64,000 bases of DNA, taken from CAZJHX01 sp964545715. GTDB lineage: Bacteria; Myxococcota_A; UBA9042; GCA-2863065. Position 1 is the first letter of the stretch, and the number at the start of each line of letters is the position of its first letter. The position numbers and the translations under genes are program-made. The notes beneath the pieces were generated by a model. That model made no database searches. It was given only the letters and a program-made list of their open reading frames with translations, and was not told the origin of the DNA. This document shows, in pieces, positions 1 to 8,364 of the stretch. The stretch lies in NCBI GenBank assembly GCA_964545715.1, contig CAZJHX010000025.1, positions 1 to 64,000 of the forward strand. The letters run 5' to 3'.

Positions 1-2523
1 ACGGGCGAGCCCGACACGACGGACACCACGGACACCACGGACACCGGCGCCCCGGACACCACCGACACCGGCGCCCCGGACACCACAGACACCGGCGAGG
101 ACACCGGCGAGGGCGGGGAGAAAGGCATCCCCAACGCCGAGCTGCTGCTCAAGATCATCGGCCCGCCGATGCAGGACACCGGCAAGAGCCACGTCGCCGT
201 TCAGGGCGGCATCACCCCGATCACCGGCGTCGTTTTCGGCAGCCCCGACACCATCACCTGGGAGACCGCCAAGGGCGAGTCCGGCGAGGCGAGCGGCGAG
301 CCGTTCTTCCAGACGACCGGCATCCCGCTGGAGCCGGGTACGAACATCGTCACCGTCACCGCGACCAAGGGCGACATCGTGGAGACGGACACGATCACCA
401 TCACGTACAACCCCGGCTTCCTCTTCGACGCCGACCCGACCATCAGCCCCGACATGATGTTTGTGAACGAGCCCACCAACGCCGTCATCGTCGTGCCCAT
501 GACGCTATACAGCAACTTCGACCAGAACTCGGTCGAGGTGTGGCAGGTGGACGCGGAGGGCGCCAAGGTCGGCTCCTCGTCGCTGGGCAAGATGCAGGAC
601 AACGGTAACCTGGGCAACTGCGATGAGATCGATCAGGACGGTGTCTTCAGCGCCTGTCTCAAGAACCTGAAGTGCTCGGCCGCCGAGGACATCTTCGTCA
701 GCGTCTCCACCAAGATCGAGAGCGACACGGCCGAGTACACCGCCTGGTCGGCGCCGGTTCGCATCGAGTGCGCCAAGCGCATCACCAAGGCGTCCTGCGA
801 GGACGCGCAGAGCGCACTGAGCACGGCCCGCTCCACGTGGACCGACGCCGGTGGCGAGGACGAGCCCATCAAGGCTCGCGACGCCGCGATCGAGTGGCTC
901 AAGGGCCAGCCCAACGTCACGGATGCCGGCCCCTCCGCGGGTGACGGCAACGGTGTGTGGGTCCACTTCGAGGACGGCTTCCTCGGTGCCCTGAACCTCA
1001 ACCCCGCCGGCTGGCGTGGTGGCGCGCTGACCGCTGCTCAGGCAGTGCAGTCGATCGCGCAGAGCCAGGAGAACCCGTTCAACACCAAGACGATTCGCTC
1101 CAAGAAGGCCCTGGTGCTGGCGCCGTTCAGCGGCGAGTTCTCGGGCGGCGCAGGCGACGAGGCCGGCGACATCGCGGCGCTCTTGGACGACTCGGGATGC
1201 CCGTCCTTCAACGTCAACGGCCCGATCACCAACTCGGACGCCAACTTGATCACGATGCGCACGCAGTACCTGTACGGCGTCATCGCGATGACGGCGCACG
1301 GCGACGCCTACTTCACCGGCGTCGACAAGGCCGCCAAGGCGGGCTTCGGCTGGGAGAACCAGAACGGCAGCCAGGAGGTCCTGTGGACCGGCCAGGCAGC
1401 CAACTGCAGCCACCTGACCACCAGCAACAAGTCGTGCAGCTACACCCTGGTCGAGGGCGAAGAGGTCGTCGACAACTCGGACTGCCCCAACGGCACCGAG
1501 TGCGTCATCACCGGCGCGCAGGGCAGCAGTCTGGTCGGCAGCTGTGTCGACAAGACCCAGATGGACCTGCGCAGGGGCCGCGTCATCCTCAGCGACGAGA
1601 ACTGGGGCGTCACGGCGCCGTTCGTCTCGCGCCACGCCAAGCGCCGCTACCCCAACTCGCTGGTCTACCTCGGTGCATGCCGCACCCTGTACGCCGGCTC
1701 GTTCGGCGCCGAGTACATCGCCGCGGGCGCCAAGGCCGTCGCGGGCTTCGGTGACTACGTAACGAGCGCCTTCGCCAACTCCCAGGGCAAGATCTTCTTC
1801 GAGAAGATGCTGCTTGAAGAGGAGTTCACGGGCGGCGCCTGGTTCGAGGCCTCCGCCGAAGATCCCGACAACAAGGGCAGCTGGTTCCGCATGTTCGGCG
1901 CCAAGAACCTGAACATCATGGACGCCAACCTCATCAACCCGAGCTTTGAGACCAGCGACCTCACCGGCTGGAACCGCGACGGTGACGGCCGCGTCATCTC
2001 CAAGCTGGGCATCTCTATCCCGGTCCACGGCAAGTTCATGGGCATCATCTCCACCGGCCTCGGCTTCACCGTCCAGACCGGCGAGATCTTCCAGAACTTC
2101 TGCATCCCGGCGGACAAAAACACCGCGCAGTTCTACTGGAAGTTCTTCTCCGAGGAGTTCAAGGAGTGGTGCGGCTCCCAGTTCCAGGACACCTTCGAGG
2201 CCAAGCTCAGCAACGACGTCGGCCAGATCACCATGGTCAATGCCAAGGTCGACGATCTGTGCCACTACAACGACGGCTCCTGCGCACCCTGCCCCGACCC
2301 GGGCGTGGGCAGCTGCGAGTGCGGCGGCCAGTACAAAGGCCTCATCGCCTCGGACGTCTCGTTCGACCAGGGCGGCGTCTGGAACATCCAGTGGCAGCTG
2401 GCCGAGAACGACATCACCGCGCTGGCCGGCCAAGGTCCTGTGGAGTTGAAGTTCTTCGCTACGGACGCGGGTGACTCCATCTACGACACTGTCATCCTCA
2501 TCGACTCGATCGTCTTCAAGTAA
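1..2523 (+). CDS. Secreted caspase-fold (CHAT/C25-like) protein with C-terminal binding-type domain, 5' truncated
   Basis: The reading frame is open from the first base, so the start and any signal peptide lie outside the window; 840 codons are visible. A D/T/G-rich tether (codons 5-36) precedes a bacterial Ig-like stretch (about codons 45-135). The central part has the two hallmarks of a caspase-fold cysteine protease: a hydrophobic strand ending in TAHGD (His433, window codon numbering) and a second ending in YLGACRT (Cys560), followed by the small-residue stretch AAGAKAVAGF typical of CHAT and gingipain-like domains. The last 200 residues begin NPSFE..L.GW, as in jelly-roll carbohydrate/adhesion modules, and contain a Cys cluster (SCAPCPDPG, SCECGG). 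Inferred role: exported or surface peptidase; substrate unknown. The fold is judged by eye only. The Nif3 gene starts directly after the TAA. Confidence 0.7.
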   Translation, partial: TGEPDTTDTTDTTDTGAPDTTDTGAPDTTDTGEDTGEGGEKGIPNAELLLKIIGPPMQDTGKSHVAVQGGITPITGVVFGSPDTITWETAKGESGEASGEPFFQTTGIPLEPGTNIVTVTATKGDIVETDTITITYNPGFLFDADPTISPDMMFVNEPTNAVIVVPMTLYSNFDQNSVEVWQVDAEGAKVGSSSLGKMQDNGNLGNCDEIDQDGVFSACLKNLKCSAAEDIFVSVSTKIESDTAEYTAWSAPVRIECAKRITKASCEDAQSALSTARSTWTDAGGEDEPIKARDAAIEWLKGQPNVTDAGPSAGDGNGVWVHFEDGFLGALNLNPAGWRGGALTAAQAVQSIAQSQENPFNTKTIRSKKALVLAPFSGEFSGGAGDEAGDIAALLDDSGCPSFNVNGPITNSDANLITMRTQYLYGVIAMTAHGDAYFTGVDKAAKAGFGWENQNGSQEVLWTGQAANCSHLTTSNKSCSYTLVEGEEVVDNSDCPNGTECVITGAQGSSLVGSCVDKTQMDLRRGRVILSDENWGVTAPFVSRHAKRRYPNSLVYLGACRTLYAGSFGAEYIAAGAKAVAGFGDYVTSAFANSQGKIFFEKMLLEEEFTGGAWFEASAEDPDNKGSWFRMFGAKNLNIMDANLINPSFETSDLTGWNRDGDGRVISKLGISIPVHGKFMGIISTGLGFTVQTGEIFQNFCIPADKNTAQFYWKFFSEEFKEWCGSQFQDTFEAKLSNDVGQITMVNAKVDDLCHYNDGSCAPCPDPGVGSCECGGQYKGLIASDVSFDQGGVWNIQWQLAENDITALAGQGPVELKFFATDAGDSIYDTVILIDSIVFK
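13..108 (+). repeat. Asp/Thr/Gly-coding low-complexity tandem repeat
   Basis: In-frame tandem codons for DTT and DTGAPDTT. A 24-bp unit (DTGAPDTT) occurs twice in full and then begins a third time. It encodes a flexible acidic tether at the N-terminal side of the caspase-fold protein. Similar D/T/G tethers follow the lipobox Cys of the lipoproteins at 26718-30206 and 30203-33064. Confidence 0.75.
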
Positions 2524-3279
2524 GTGAACCGCGCCGAGCTCGTCTCCTACATCGACACGCTGCTCGACTCCCCTTCGGTCAAGGACTACTGCCCCAACGG
2601 GCTCCAGGTCGAGGGTAAGGTCGAGATCCGCCACATCGTAACCGGCGTCACGGCATGCCTGGAGCTGATCGAGGCCGCCGCCGAGCGCAACGCCGACGCC
2701 GTCCTCGTGCACCACGGCATCCTCTGGGGCGGGCACATGCCCCGCATCACGCGCAGCTTTCGCGCACGCATCAAGGCCCTGCTGGACGCTGACCTGAACC
2801 TGATCGCGTACCACCTGCCGCTGGACCGCCACCTGGAGGTGGGAAACGGCGCCACGGTCGCTCAAAGGCTGGGCCTGGTCGATGTCGAGGGCTTCTGCGC
2901 ACACAGGGGCATCATGGCGGGCGTCAAAGGCCGCGCAGACGCGCCAATATCAACCGACGCGCTCGTCCACCGCATCCGCGAAACGCTGGACAGCGAGCCG
3001 GTCGTCATCCCGGGCGGACCTGATCCGATCCGCACCATCGGCGTGGTCACCGGCGCCGCCGACAAAGACCTACCGCAAGCCATCGAGGCCGGTCTGGACT
3101 GCTACATCACGGGCGAGATCAGCGAGTACGTGATGCACTTCGCCAAGGAAGAGGGCATCACGTTCATCGCCGCCGGCCACCACGCCACCGAGCGCTGGGG
3201 CGTGCAGGCGCTGGGCGACCATCTGGCCGCACACACCGACGTCACCTGCGAGTTCGTGGACGTGCCGAACCCGGCCTGA
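2524..3279 (+). CDS. Nif3-like dinuclear metal center protein (DUF34/YbgI family)
   Basis: A 251-aa protein starting with GTG immediately after the preceding stop. It matches the Nif3/DUF34 family in length and motifs: VHHGILWGG near residue 62, the YHLPLDRH motif near residue 99, and a C-terminal AAGHHATERWG containing the second pair of metal-binding His and Glu. The family forms toroidal hexamers with a dinuclear metal site. The annotation 'GTP cyclohydrolase I type 2' is often attached, but the physiological reaction is not settled for most members. It is co-directional with the upstream secreted-protein gene and convergent with the condensin operon, whose SMC gene ends 3 bp downstream. 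Nothing suggests a functional link to either neighbour. Confidence 0.9.
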   Translation: MNRAELVSYIDTLLDSPSVKDYCPNGLQVEGKVEIRHIVTGVTACLELIEAAAERNADAVLVHHGILWGGHMPRITRSFRARIKALLDADLNLIAYHLPLDRHLEVGNGATVAQRLGLVDVEGFCAHRGIMAGVKGRADAPISTDALVHRIRETLDSEPVVIPGGPDPIRTIGVVTGAADKDLPQAIEAGLDCYITGEISEYVMHFAKEEGITFIAAGHHATERWGVQALGDHLAAHTDVTCEFVDVPNPA

Positions 3280-3282
3280 GCC

Positions 3283-6066
3283 CTATCTGCGAATGTAGAG
3301 CGGGGGCGGGGCCGCATCCATCGACGGCGTCTTCTTGCGCAGCGTCAGCATCATCTGAGCCGCGTTGAACACCGCAAAGTTGTGCGTCGTAGGTGTCGTC
3401 AGCAAGAACTGGCTGCGCGTGCGGCTGATAAAGCGCGCCACGTGGTCGATCCGCTCCACCGACAGGTGGGCGAACGGCTCGTCCAGAATGAAGAACCCGC
3501 CCGCCTCGTTGCCCTCTTCGTACGTCAGCGCCACCAGCAGCAGCAGGCTGGCCAGCACCTTCTGGCCGCCGCTCAGCTTCGGGTCCGCAATGCGCATCGG
3601 CCGCTTCCCGTCAAAGCCCAGCCGCACCTCCAGCCCGGCCTGGCGCAGCATGTCATCGTCCTCTACCAGCCGCGGCCGCCGCACGTCCACGCTCATGCCG
3701 GCACGCTCGCCGAGGTCCCGCAGCGCGCTGGTGTACCGCCCGATCGTCGCGTCCGCGACCCGGATGTAGCTCTTGCGTGCGTGGCCCAGCTCCTCCTCGC
3801 CCGCGGCAAGCTCGCCACCACGCCGCTTCAACAGGCCCAGCTGCTCGTCCAGATCCGCCTGTCGCCGCGCAAGTGTGTCGATGATGCTCGGGTCGCGACA
3901 GCCCTCAAACCGGGTCTCCCGCTCTCGCAGCGACGTCAGTCGCCCCTTCAACTCGCCCTCGGTCGGCATGAGCTCCGCCGCCGCCTCCGACCGCAGGTCC
4001 TCGGGCACATCCACGACCAGCTCCTTCTGGTTTTGCTGCAGGTGCCGCAGCCGGTTGGCCAGGTCGTGCATCTTCACCAGACGCCGGCGCCGCTCCTCGT
4101 CGCCCAACGCCCCATCGTGCCGAATCCGCTTCAGCTCGGACTCACGCTCTGCAAGCTGGCGCGTCAGCTCCTCGGCCTCCGCCAGCACGTCCATAATCGC
4201 CTGCGCCCTCGACCGCTTCTCCTCGATCAGCCGCTGATCCTCGCCCTCCAGCTCCAGGCACTCATCGCGCGCCGCCTCCCACTCATCCCTGGCGTCAAAC
4301 GCCGACAGCTCCTTCTCGGAAGCCCCGCGCCGCAAAATCGCCGCACGACGCTGCTCCTCGGCCGTCCGCTGCTCATCAGCGGCCTCTTTCAGCCCCTTCT
4401 GAAGCCGCTCGCGCCTGGCGTCCCCCGCGCCGCCGCCGCAGTACAGGTCCTCCACACCCACATACACGCCGCCGCGCTTGTCCTGCCGGTAGCCGTCCGC
4501 CGTGATCGTGGCGCCCTCTTTCGCCAGCCGATAGCCCTCGTCCACACTGTCCACCAGCGTCACATCCGCCAGCTTCCGCTTGACCCACCGGGGCGCACGC
4601 GCCTCTTTCAGTGCCACCGCCTCCAGCGCCGACCGCGACGGCACCTCCACCTCGACTGCCGCCTCCAGCGACGCCACATACGCCGGATAGCGACACTGCG
4701 CCGCCACCTCCCGCGCCCTCAGGGCATCCCGCTTGTCCACCAGCACCGTGAAGCGGTCGCGGCCCAGGACCGACTCCACCGCCTTCTGCCAGCGCGGCTT
4801 CACCACATCGACGACCTCGACCAGCAGCGAGTGCTCCAGTCCGGCCGCCTTCAACGCACCCTTCATGTCGAGCACAAACCGGGGCAGCCGCGGCCGCGAG
4901 CCCGTTCGCAGTCCTGCGATCTCCACCTCCGTCTCACGCGTGCGTGCTCGCGCGGACTCAAGTCGCCGCTCCGCATCCGCCTCCGCCAGCAGCGCCGCCC
5001 GCGACGTCCGCCTCAACGCCTCAGGATCGCCCGTGGGGGTCTCAGACGCCCGCTGTCGCAAGGCATGCAGCTGCTTCAACCGCACACGCACCTCGCGCGC
5101 GCGCCCGTCCACCGACGACTTGTCGTCCAGCAGCGTCGTTCGCTCGCTCTTCTTGGTGGCCACGGTCGCGCCCAGCCGGTCCAGCTCGCGCTCCAGCGTG
5201 TCGATGCGACCAATCCGCTCCGCATTGTCCGAGTCGAAGCGGTCCACCAACTCCTTGGCCTGCTCGTACTCGAGCGATACACCCTCAGTCAGCCGCCCCA
5301 GCGCATGCCAACGCGCCGCGGGAAGCTGCCGCGCCTCGATGTCGACGATCTCGCGCTGCAGCTCCCGCAGCTCTTCATACGCGCGCGCATCCCGCGCCGT
5401 CAGCTCCAGCGCCCGCTCCGAGTCCTTTGCCTTGCGCGCCTGCTCCTGGTGCTCCTGGCGGCTCAGCGCATAGTTCTCGCGGGCCGCCTCATATGAGTCG
5501 AGCACCGCCTTGTCGCCCTGCAGCTCCAGCACGTACTCCAATAGCTGATTGGGACTACGCCGACACAGGGCGTGCGTCTCTCCCTGCTCCAGCGCCAGCA
5601 CCTTCAGCATCGTGCGCGGCAGGCCGGCCACCCGCAGCTCCTCCGCGTACTCCTGCGGCCCCATGCCCCGGGGCTCAGCCTGGATCTGCGCCATCGACGC
5701 GTCCCCAGGCAGGATGTGGTACCGCCGGTGCCACGCCCCGGACTTGCTCTCCAGCACGCAGGCCACCGTCGCGATGTCCTCAAAGATTCCGCGTCGCGTA
5801 AACGGGCGCCGCCCGTGACCCTTGCGCAGCGGGTTGGTCACCGTGGCCTTGATAACCGCGACCTTCACCTCGGACCGCAGATAGCCCGACATCTTTCGCG
5901 ACGTCGACAGCGTCTTGGAGCCCAACAGCACCCGAATCGCGTCCAGCAGCGTCGTCTTGCCCGACCCGTTCGGCCCGCTGACCACCACGACCTGCTCGTC
6001 CATGGGGAACACGACGTGGTCCCACAGATCCCAGTTCATGAGCTCCAGCTTTTCAAAGCTGAACAC
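3283..6066 (-). CDS. SMC-like condensin ATPase (MksB/JetC type)
   Basis: 927 aa, GTG start. Residues 31-39 are a P-loop (GPNGSGKTT). Coiled coil follows (about 190-390), then a hinge-like globular segment (about 395-540), a second coiled coil, the ABC signature LSGGQ at about 831, and a Walker B FFILDEPFAHL at about 857. This head-coil-hinge-coil-head plan is that of an SMC protein; the size and the neighbouring kleisin and KITE genes place it with MukB/MksB/JetC rather than housekeeping Smc. It would bind and extrude DNA loops with the two upstream products. The stop of the KITE gene is separated from this GTG by one base, so translation is likely coupled. No TOPRIM (JetD) gene follows: the next gene is the convergent Nif3 gene, 3 bp away. 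Confidence 0.85.
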   Translation of the reverse strand: MFSFEKLELMNWDLWDHVVFPMDEQVVVVSGPNGSGKTTLLDAIRVLLGSKTLSTSRKMSGYLRSEVKVAVIKATVTNPLRKGHGRRPFTRRGIFEDIATVACVLESKSGAWHRRYHILPGDASMAQIQAEPRGMGPQEYAEELRVAGLPRTMLKVLALEQGETHALCRRSPNQLLEYVLELQGDKAVLDSYEAARENYALSRQEHQEQARKAKDSERALELTARDARAYEELRELQREIVDIEARQLPAARWHALGRLTEGVSLEYEQAKELVDRFDSDNAERIGRIDTLERELDRLGATVATKKSERTTLLDDKSSVDGRAREVRVRLKQLHALRQRASETPTGDPEALRRTSRAALLAEADAERRLESARARTRETEVEIAGLRTGSRPRLPRFVLDMKGALKAAGLEHSLLVEVVDVVKPRWQKAVESVLGRDRFTVLVDKRDALRAREVAAQCRYPAYVASLEAAVEVEVPSRSALEAVALKEARAPRWVKRKLADVTLVDSVDEGYRLAKEGATITADGYRQDKRGGVYVGVEDLYCGGGAGDARRERLQKGLKEAADEQRTAEEQRRAAILRRGASEKELSAFDARDEWEAARDECLELEGEDQRLIEEKRSRAQAIMDVLAEAEELTRQLAERESELKRIRHDGALGDEERRRRLVKMHDLANRLRHLQQNQKELVVDVPEDLRSEAAAELMPTEGELKGRLTSLRERETRFEGCRDPSIIDTLARRQADLDEQLGLLKRRGGELAAGEEELGHARKSYIRVADATIGRYTSALRDLGERAGMSVDVRRPRLVEDDDMLRQAGLEVRLGFDGKRPMRIADPKLSGGQKVLASLLLLVALTYEEGNEAGGFFILDEPFAHLSVERIDHVARFISRTRSQFLLTTPTTHNFAVFNAAQMMLTLRKKTPSMDAAPPPLYIRR

Positions 6067-6067
6067 G

Positions 6068-6736
6068 CTAGAGGTCCTCCCCAGCGGCCGTCAGATCAAA
6101 CAACGGCTCGTCGTCATAGACCTCCTGCTCGGACACGCCCAGCGCCTCGCCCAGCACGCCGGCCTGGATCTCCTCCGTCATCCGCTGCCCATCGACCATC
6201 AAGTCCAGCAGCGGGCCCTCGTACAGCCGCCCTGCCCGGTCCTCTTTCACAAAGCCATAGCGCTTCAGCTGCCCCAGCCATCGCAGCACATTCGTGCGCC
6301 CAAAGCGCTGCCCGTACTCGGCGATCATCGCCTCTTTCGGGATCTTCACGATGTAGTCCGCCGGGACGTGGTCGTCCTCGAACAGCGGCATATTCAGCTC
6401 ATCTGGATTCGTCCGCCGATCCCGCGCCGCGCGCCTGGGCAGCACCATCTTGGCCCACAGCACCACCAGCAGCGCCAGCGCGCCCTTCGGCAGCCGGTGA
6501 TTCGTGCTCCAGTCAAAGCGGATGTCCGCCTCGATGTCCTCGCACATCCGCACCCCGAAGAAGTCGCTGTAGAACGACTCCGCCAGGTTCATCCCGACGG
6601 CCGACAGCCGCCTTGCCACCTCCGCACGCAGCTCATCGTCCAGCAGCAGGTCCTTGTATCGCTCGCGCGGAAGGTGCGGAAAAATCAGCAGGTGCGCGCA
6701 GATCTCCCGCGCCCGCACGTCCAATGCATCACTCAT
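6068..6736 (-). CDS. KITE subunit of condensin (MksE/JetB type)
   Basis: 222 aa when started at the ATG at 6736. That start overlaps the stop of the upstream kleisin gene in an ATGAGTGA junction and is preferred over an in-frame ATG 42 bp upstream that would lie inside the kleisin gene. The protein has a winged-helix-like C-terminal part (YGQRFGRTNVLRWLGQLKRYGFV) and an acidic tail (YDDEPLFDLTAAGEDL). Size and position between kleisin and SMC genes fit the KITE subunit (MukE/MksE/JetB), a dimer that binds the kleisin middle region. Assignment rests on gene order and general character rather than a diagnostic motif. Confidence 0.75.
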   Translation of the reverse strand: MSDALDVRAREICAHLLIFPHLPRERYKDLLLDDELRAEVARRLSAVGMNLAESFYSDFFGVRMCEDIEADIRFDWSTNHRLPKGALALLVVLWAKMVLPRRAARDRRTNPDELNMPLFEDDHVPADYIVKIPKEAMIAEYGQRFGRTNVLRWLGQLKRYGFVKEDRAGRLYEGPLLDLMVDGQRMTEEIQAGVLGEALGVSEQEVYDDEPLFDLTAAGEDL

Positions 6737-7973
6737 CGTCTGTTCCCGTTCGTTTTCCCCGGGGACGCACCACGCCACTGGAGATCTCGCTGGCGTAATC
6801 GGTAAAGAGCCGACGGCCCGGCTCGTCTCTCAGCGCGATGGTCACCCGCCCCGCGCCTTGCTCATCCTCCAACGCCAACAGCGTCATGCGATAGCAGGTT
6901 CTCGGAAAGTCACCCGCCAGCAGAAAGCGCTCCAACGGCACATCCTCGCCGACCGCAACCACCTCGCCCATCTGCCGCTCAAACGCCTGAAACGCCAGCT
7001 CGCCGTGCGACGGCGCCAGCTCCCCAATCTCCGCCGACTCCGCCTCGCCCGTCCGCCACCCTACCTGGCGCTGCTCCGGGTGCTCGGCGTACAGCAGCTC
7101 GTACTCCGCCGCCGACAAGATGTTGTCCAAAATGCCTACAACCGGCCACGGCGGCTGCGTCACGGCGTCCGCACCCAGAGCGACCAGCTGGTCCAGCTGC
7201 AGCCCCGCCAGATACCGATCGACGTCCGCCTGGCGGACACCCAAGGCACCCATCGGCGTGCGGTATCGACCCACCTCGTCCAGCATGCGCTGCATGACCG
7301 AGTGCCACCGATGCAGCTCCGACAAGTCGCGCCCCAGCCGCTGCGCCGACCGATACTCGCGCTCCTCCTCGACATCCACGTCGTCCAAAAGCCGGCGGGC
7401 CCGCTGCGACCACTGGAGATTCTTGTCCAGCTTCTCGCGCGCCTCCATCACCTTCAGCTCGGACTGCGACGCGACCGCCGCCTCCACATCCTCGATCGAC
7501 CGCCTCAGATGATGCTGCAGGTGCCGCAGCGCCGGGCCCTTATCCTCGTCCAGGCGCGTGGACGCCTCCAGATCGAACACGCCCATCGCCAGGTCGTCTT
7601 CACGTCCGGTCCGCAGGGAGCCCAGCCGGCAGATCGTGGCGTACACCGCCAACGCATCGCTCGTCAGCCGGTATCCGGCCGTCCCCAGGCTCTCCAGCCA
7701 TCCGCTGCGCCTCAGCGCCCTCAGCACGCTCAGCGATCGCTCCGGCGCCAACCAGCACAGCCGTCGCTCCAGCGCGTCCAGCGTCCACAAAGTCTGGTCC
7801 GCGTGCGCCAGATCGGCGATCACCGCAAACCGCAGGATGAAGTCCTCTTCACCGGCCGACGTCAGCCCGCGCAGCAGCTCATAGTGGTGCGCAGCTTCCG
7901 CGGCTTCACGCAGCCCGGCGACGTTCGACTCGTCGAACCCGGGCGCGATATTGGGGAGCGAGATCTGTGCCAC
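6729..7973 (-). CDS. Kleisin subunit of condensin (MksF/JetA type)
   Basis: 414 aa, GTG start, helix-rich. The N-terminal 110 residues look like paired winged-helix elements (TLWTLDALERRLCWL, SLSVLRALRRSGWLE), as in MukF and JetA. The middle is charged and helical. It is the first of three overlapping condensin genes, so the complex is probably made from one mRNA. MukF-type kleisins bridge SMC heads and recruit the KITE dimer. JetA proteins of Wadjet plasmid-defence systems have similar length and order (JetA-JetB-JetC), but here JetD is missing. A chromosomal MksBEF-like role or a nuclease-less Wadjet relative are both open. Confidence 0.75.
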   Translation of the reverse strand: MAQISLPNIAPGFDESNVAGLREAAEAAHHYELLRGLTSAGEEDFILRFAVIADLAHADQTLWTLDALERRLCWLAPERSLSVLRALRRSGWLESLGTAGYRLTSDALAVYATICRLGSLRTGREDDLAMGVFDLEASTRLDEDKGPALRHLQHHLRRSIEDVEAAVASQSELKVMEAREKLDKNLQWSQRARRLLDDVDVEEEREYRSAQRLGRDLSELHRWHSVMQRMLDEVGRYRTPMGALGVRQADVDRYLAGLQLDQLVALGADAVTQPPWPVVGILDNILSAAEYELLYAEHPEQRQVGWRTGEAESAEIGELAPSHGELAFQAFERQMGEVVAVGEDVPLERFLLAGDFPRTCYRMTLLALEDEQGAGRVTIALRDEPGRRLFTDYASEISSGVVRPRGKRTGTDDE

Positions 7974-8058
7974 GCACAGCCACTATCAGCTTGCAGCACG
8001 CCGTCAAGGGGGTGGTTTTTAACCCGTTGAAATGTCGGGAAAGAAAGTGCCTGGGGGC

Positions 8059-8235
8059 TTAGAGGTGCTTTACGAGGAGACGGTAGCGCTCGACGTTTTC
8101 GTCGGCGTCTTCGTCATCGCACTCGATGCGATAGTCGTAGCGTTCGCTCCAAATGCGCTTGAGCCGCTGAACCATGTCTTCCAGTTCAGTCTTCTCGGTG
8201 CCGCGTCCAATCGGTATCCATAATGTATCGGGCAT
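8059..8235 (-). CDS. 58-aa acidic small protein leading the condensin operon
   Basis: A 59-codon frame beginning MPDTLWIPIGRG and ending YRLLVKHL, rich in Asp/Glu in its last third (IECDDEDADENVERY). The ATG is preceded by GGAGG with a 5-base spacer, the best ribosome-binding site in this part of the window. It reads the same way as the kleisin gene and ends 85 bp before it. I do not recognise a family. It may be a condensin-associated small subunit or an unrelated leader gene. The opposite-strand frame over the same bases has no comparable ribosome-binding site. Confidence 0.6.
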   Translation of the reverse strand: MPDTLWIPIGRGTEKTELEDMVQRLKRIWSERYDYRIECDDEDADENVERYRLLVKHL

Positions 8236-8265
8236 CTGTGCCTCCGCGCCTAGAGACTGTTATCG

Positions 8266-8294
8266 ACTGTAACGAGGCTCAGCTTAAGCAGCAA
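8266..8294 (-). promoter_or_regulatory. Candidate sigma70-type promoter for the small gene/condensin operon
   Basis: On the minus strand TTGCTG, a 17-bp spacer and TACAGT lie about 30 bp upstream of the 58-aa gene, giving a predicted leader of roughly 24 nt that contains its GGAGG. Matches are 3/6 and 4/6 to consensus, so this is a weak call. Confidence 0.3.
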
Positions 8295-8364
8295 AAAACT
8301 CGGGGATAATGTTGGGGATTCGGTGCTTGACACCTGACAGCGTCACCCTAAAGCTACACGCGGC

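Noticed and set aside
3283..7973. A complete Wadjet defence system
   Set aside because: JetD is absent and flanking genes are not defence genes; only a condensin relative can be claimed.
8032..8223. A 63-codon plus-strand frame
   Set aside because: It lies opposite the 58-aa gene that has a GGAGG ribosome-binding site, lacks such a site itself, and its hydrophobic translation is the mirror of the acidic protein.
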